The notes beneath the pieces are model-generated. The model made no database searches, was not told the origin of the DNA, and saw only the letters and a list, made by a program, of their open reading frames with translations. Made by a program: the position numbers and the translations under genes. A stretch of 64,000 nt of DNA from Phaeosaccion multiseriatum (Eukaryota > Ochrophyta, other classes), in assembly GCA_965112735.1 (NCBI GenBank), contig OZ218950.1, positions 3,968,001 through 4,032,000 on the forward strand. The letters run 5' to 3'. Shown here piece after piece: positions 63,601-64,000 of this stretch. Position 1 is the stretch's first letter, and each line of letters begins with the position of its first letter.

Positions 63601-64000
63601 CACCCCTCCCGCCTGGTTGCGTCTCGCCCTACTACTAGTAGAAGAGGACGAAGCGGAATCTCTTCCCTCCCTGGCAGGACGCTTCACAGGGGACTCGAAC
63701 TGCGCCTCTTCCTCATCACTCTCTCCACCATCGTCTCCATGGTCGCTATCTCCATCCTCCCCATCGCTGCCTCTCGCCTTGCTCTTCCTTCCTCCCCTGC
63801 CTGACGGCTTTGCGACGGCTTTCGCCTTGCCTTTGCCCTTGCCCTTGCCCTTGCCCGCAGGAGAAACAGCAACCACCTCAACCTCTTCCTCTTCCTCTTC
63901 CTCCTCCTCCTCAACCTCGTCCACGTCCACCTCTAGACCTGCCGCATAGTCCACGGGCCCGGCACTGCTCCTCCGAGGGCGTCTGGTGCTCCTACTTTCC
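59214..64000 (-). CDS. DUF4211-domain chromatin-type protein, 5' end beyond window
   Basis: Ten exons are visible (edge-63018, 62634-62498, 62170-62076, 61275-61160, 60765-60695, 60586-60530, 60314-60219, 60026-59915, 59521-59448, 59234-59214), all in phase. The start lies past 64000. The first visible exon encodes a highly charged region: acidic runs, Lys-rich stretches that would act as nuclear signals ([16 protein letters not shown]), and two copies of DDDFIV followed by acidic residues. The rest fits a DUF4211 domain: [31 protein letters not shown], the Cys pair [27 protein letters not shown], then [20 protein letters not shown] and KLHLCQR. The domain is found in nuclear proteins of fungi and other eukaryotes; its function is not established. 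The 57-nt exon at 60586 is the least secure. Confidence 0.8.
61463..62050. repeat. (CAGT)n higher-order array in DUF4211-gene intron 3
   Basis: About 590 bp of CAGT/CTGT tetramers, punctuated at irregular spacing by GAGGCCCTCAGCCAGT or GAGGCCTTCAGCC blocks, forming higher-order units of roughly 50-60 bp. Gln/Ser frames across it are repeat translations. Confidence 0.93.
62636..62900. repeat. (GAGT)n array in DUF4211-gene intron 1 of the visible part
   Basis: About 265 bp of GAGT tetramers with GAGG variants, directly upstream (gene sense) of the exon that begins at 62634. In gene sense it is (ACTC)n leading into the CTCACAG acceptor. Confidence 0.93.

Overview
This is a nuclear DNA window from an intron-rich, GC-rich eukaryote. 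It is most likely a flagellated alga with a complex plastid of red-algal origin, probably an ochrophyte stramenopile; the genus cannot be told from the sequence. The evidence is an intact IFT52 gene (a flagellar transport component), a kinesin, an RGS-kinase of the GRK type, and a plastid-type bipartite presequence on an isocitrate-lyase-superfamily enzyme, with a signal peptide followed by Phe in the context SNA|F. Protein-coding genes alternate strands almost perfectly, so the window is a chain of head-to-head and tail-to-tail pairs. I recall that alternation as a reported feature of ochrophyte genomes such as Ectocarpus.

I assembled eleven spliced gene models by hand. In each, reading phase is kept across every junction, giving 98 introns in all. 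In order they are: FGGY sugar kinase fused to ribulose-phosphate 3-epimerase (-, 133-3497); membrane-anchored monoacylglycerol-lipase-like hydrolase (+, 3606-6439); N-myristoylation-motif RGS/AGC kinase (-, 7274-14722); kinesin with 26 coding exons (+, 15556-27399); DUF4442 hotdog protein (-, 27914-29595); a degenerate PHD-finger fragment (-, about 30050-30210); glutathione S-transferase (+, 30814-31605); IFT52 (-, 33114-37363); plastid-targeted PEP-mutase/isocitrate-lyase family protein (+, 38161-42231); a long 19-exon gene with a degenerate sulfotransferase-like N-terminus and a cupin/JmjC-like C-terminus (-, 42925-55379); F-box protein (+, 55887-57472); and a DUF4211 chromatin-type protein (-, 59214 to beyond the right edge).

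The rest is dominated by introns filled with tandem repeats. The largest is a 3.6-kb array of a 10-bp unit inside one intron (about 44464-48064). There are also minisatellites of 20, 29, 36 and 45 bp and many micro- and minisatellites. Repeat units often copy the splice signal they abut: GTGAGT, GTGTGT, GTGGGT or GTCAGT arrays start exactly at donors, and (CA)n arrays run into CAG acceptors. A dispersed motif close to TGTATCACCAACTGCTG recurs, several times just upstream of acceptors. Three introns use GC-AG borders with the motif GCAAGT.

The genes do not form one pathway. Connections are limited: IFT52, and perhaps the kinesin and the RGS-kinase, point to flagella and signalling; the kinase-epimerase fusion joins two consecutive pentose-phosphate steps in one chain; the F-box and DUF4211 proteins are regulatory.
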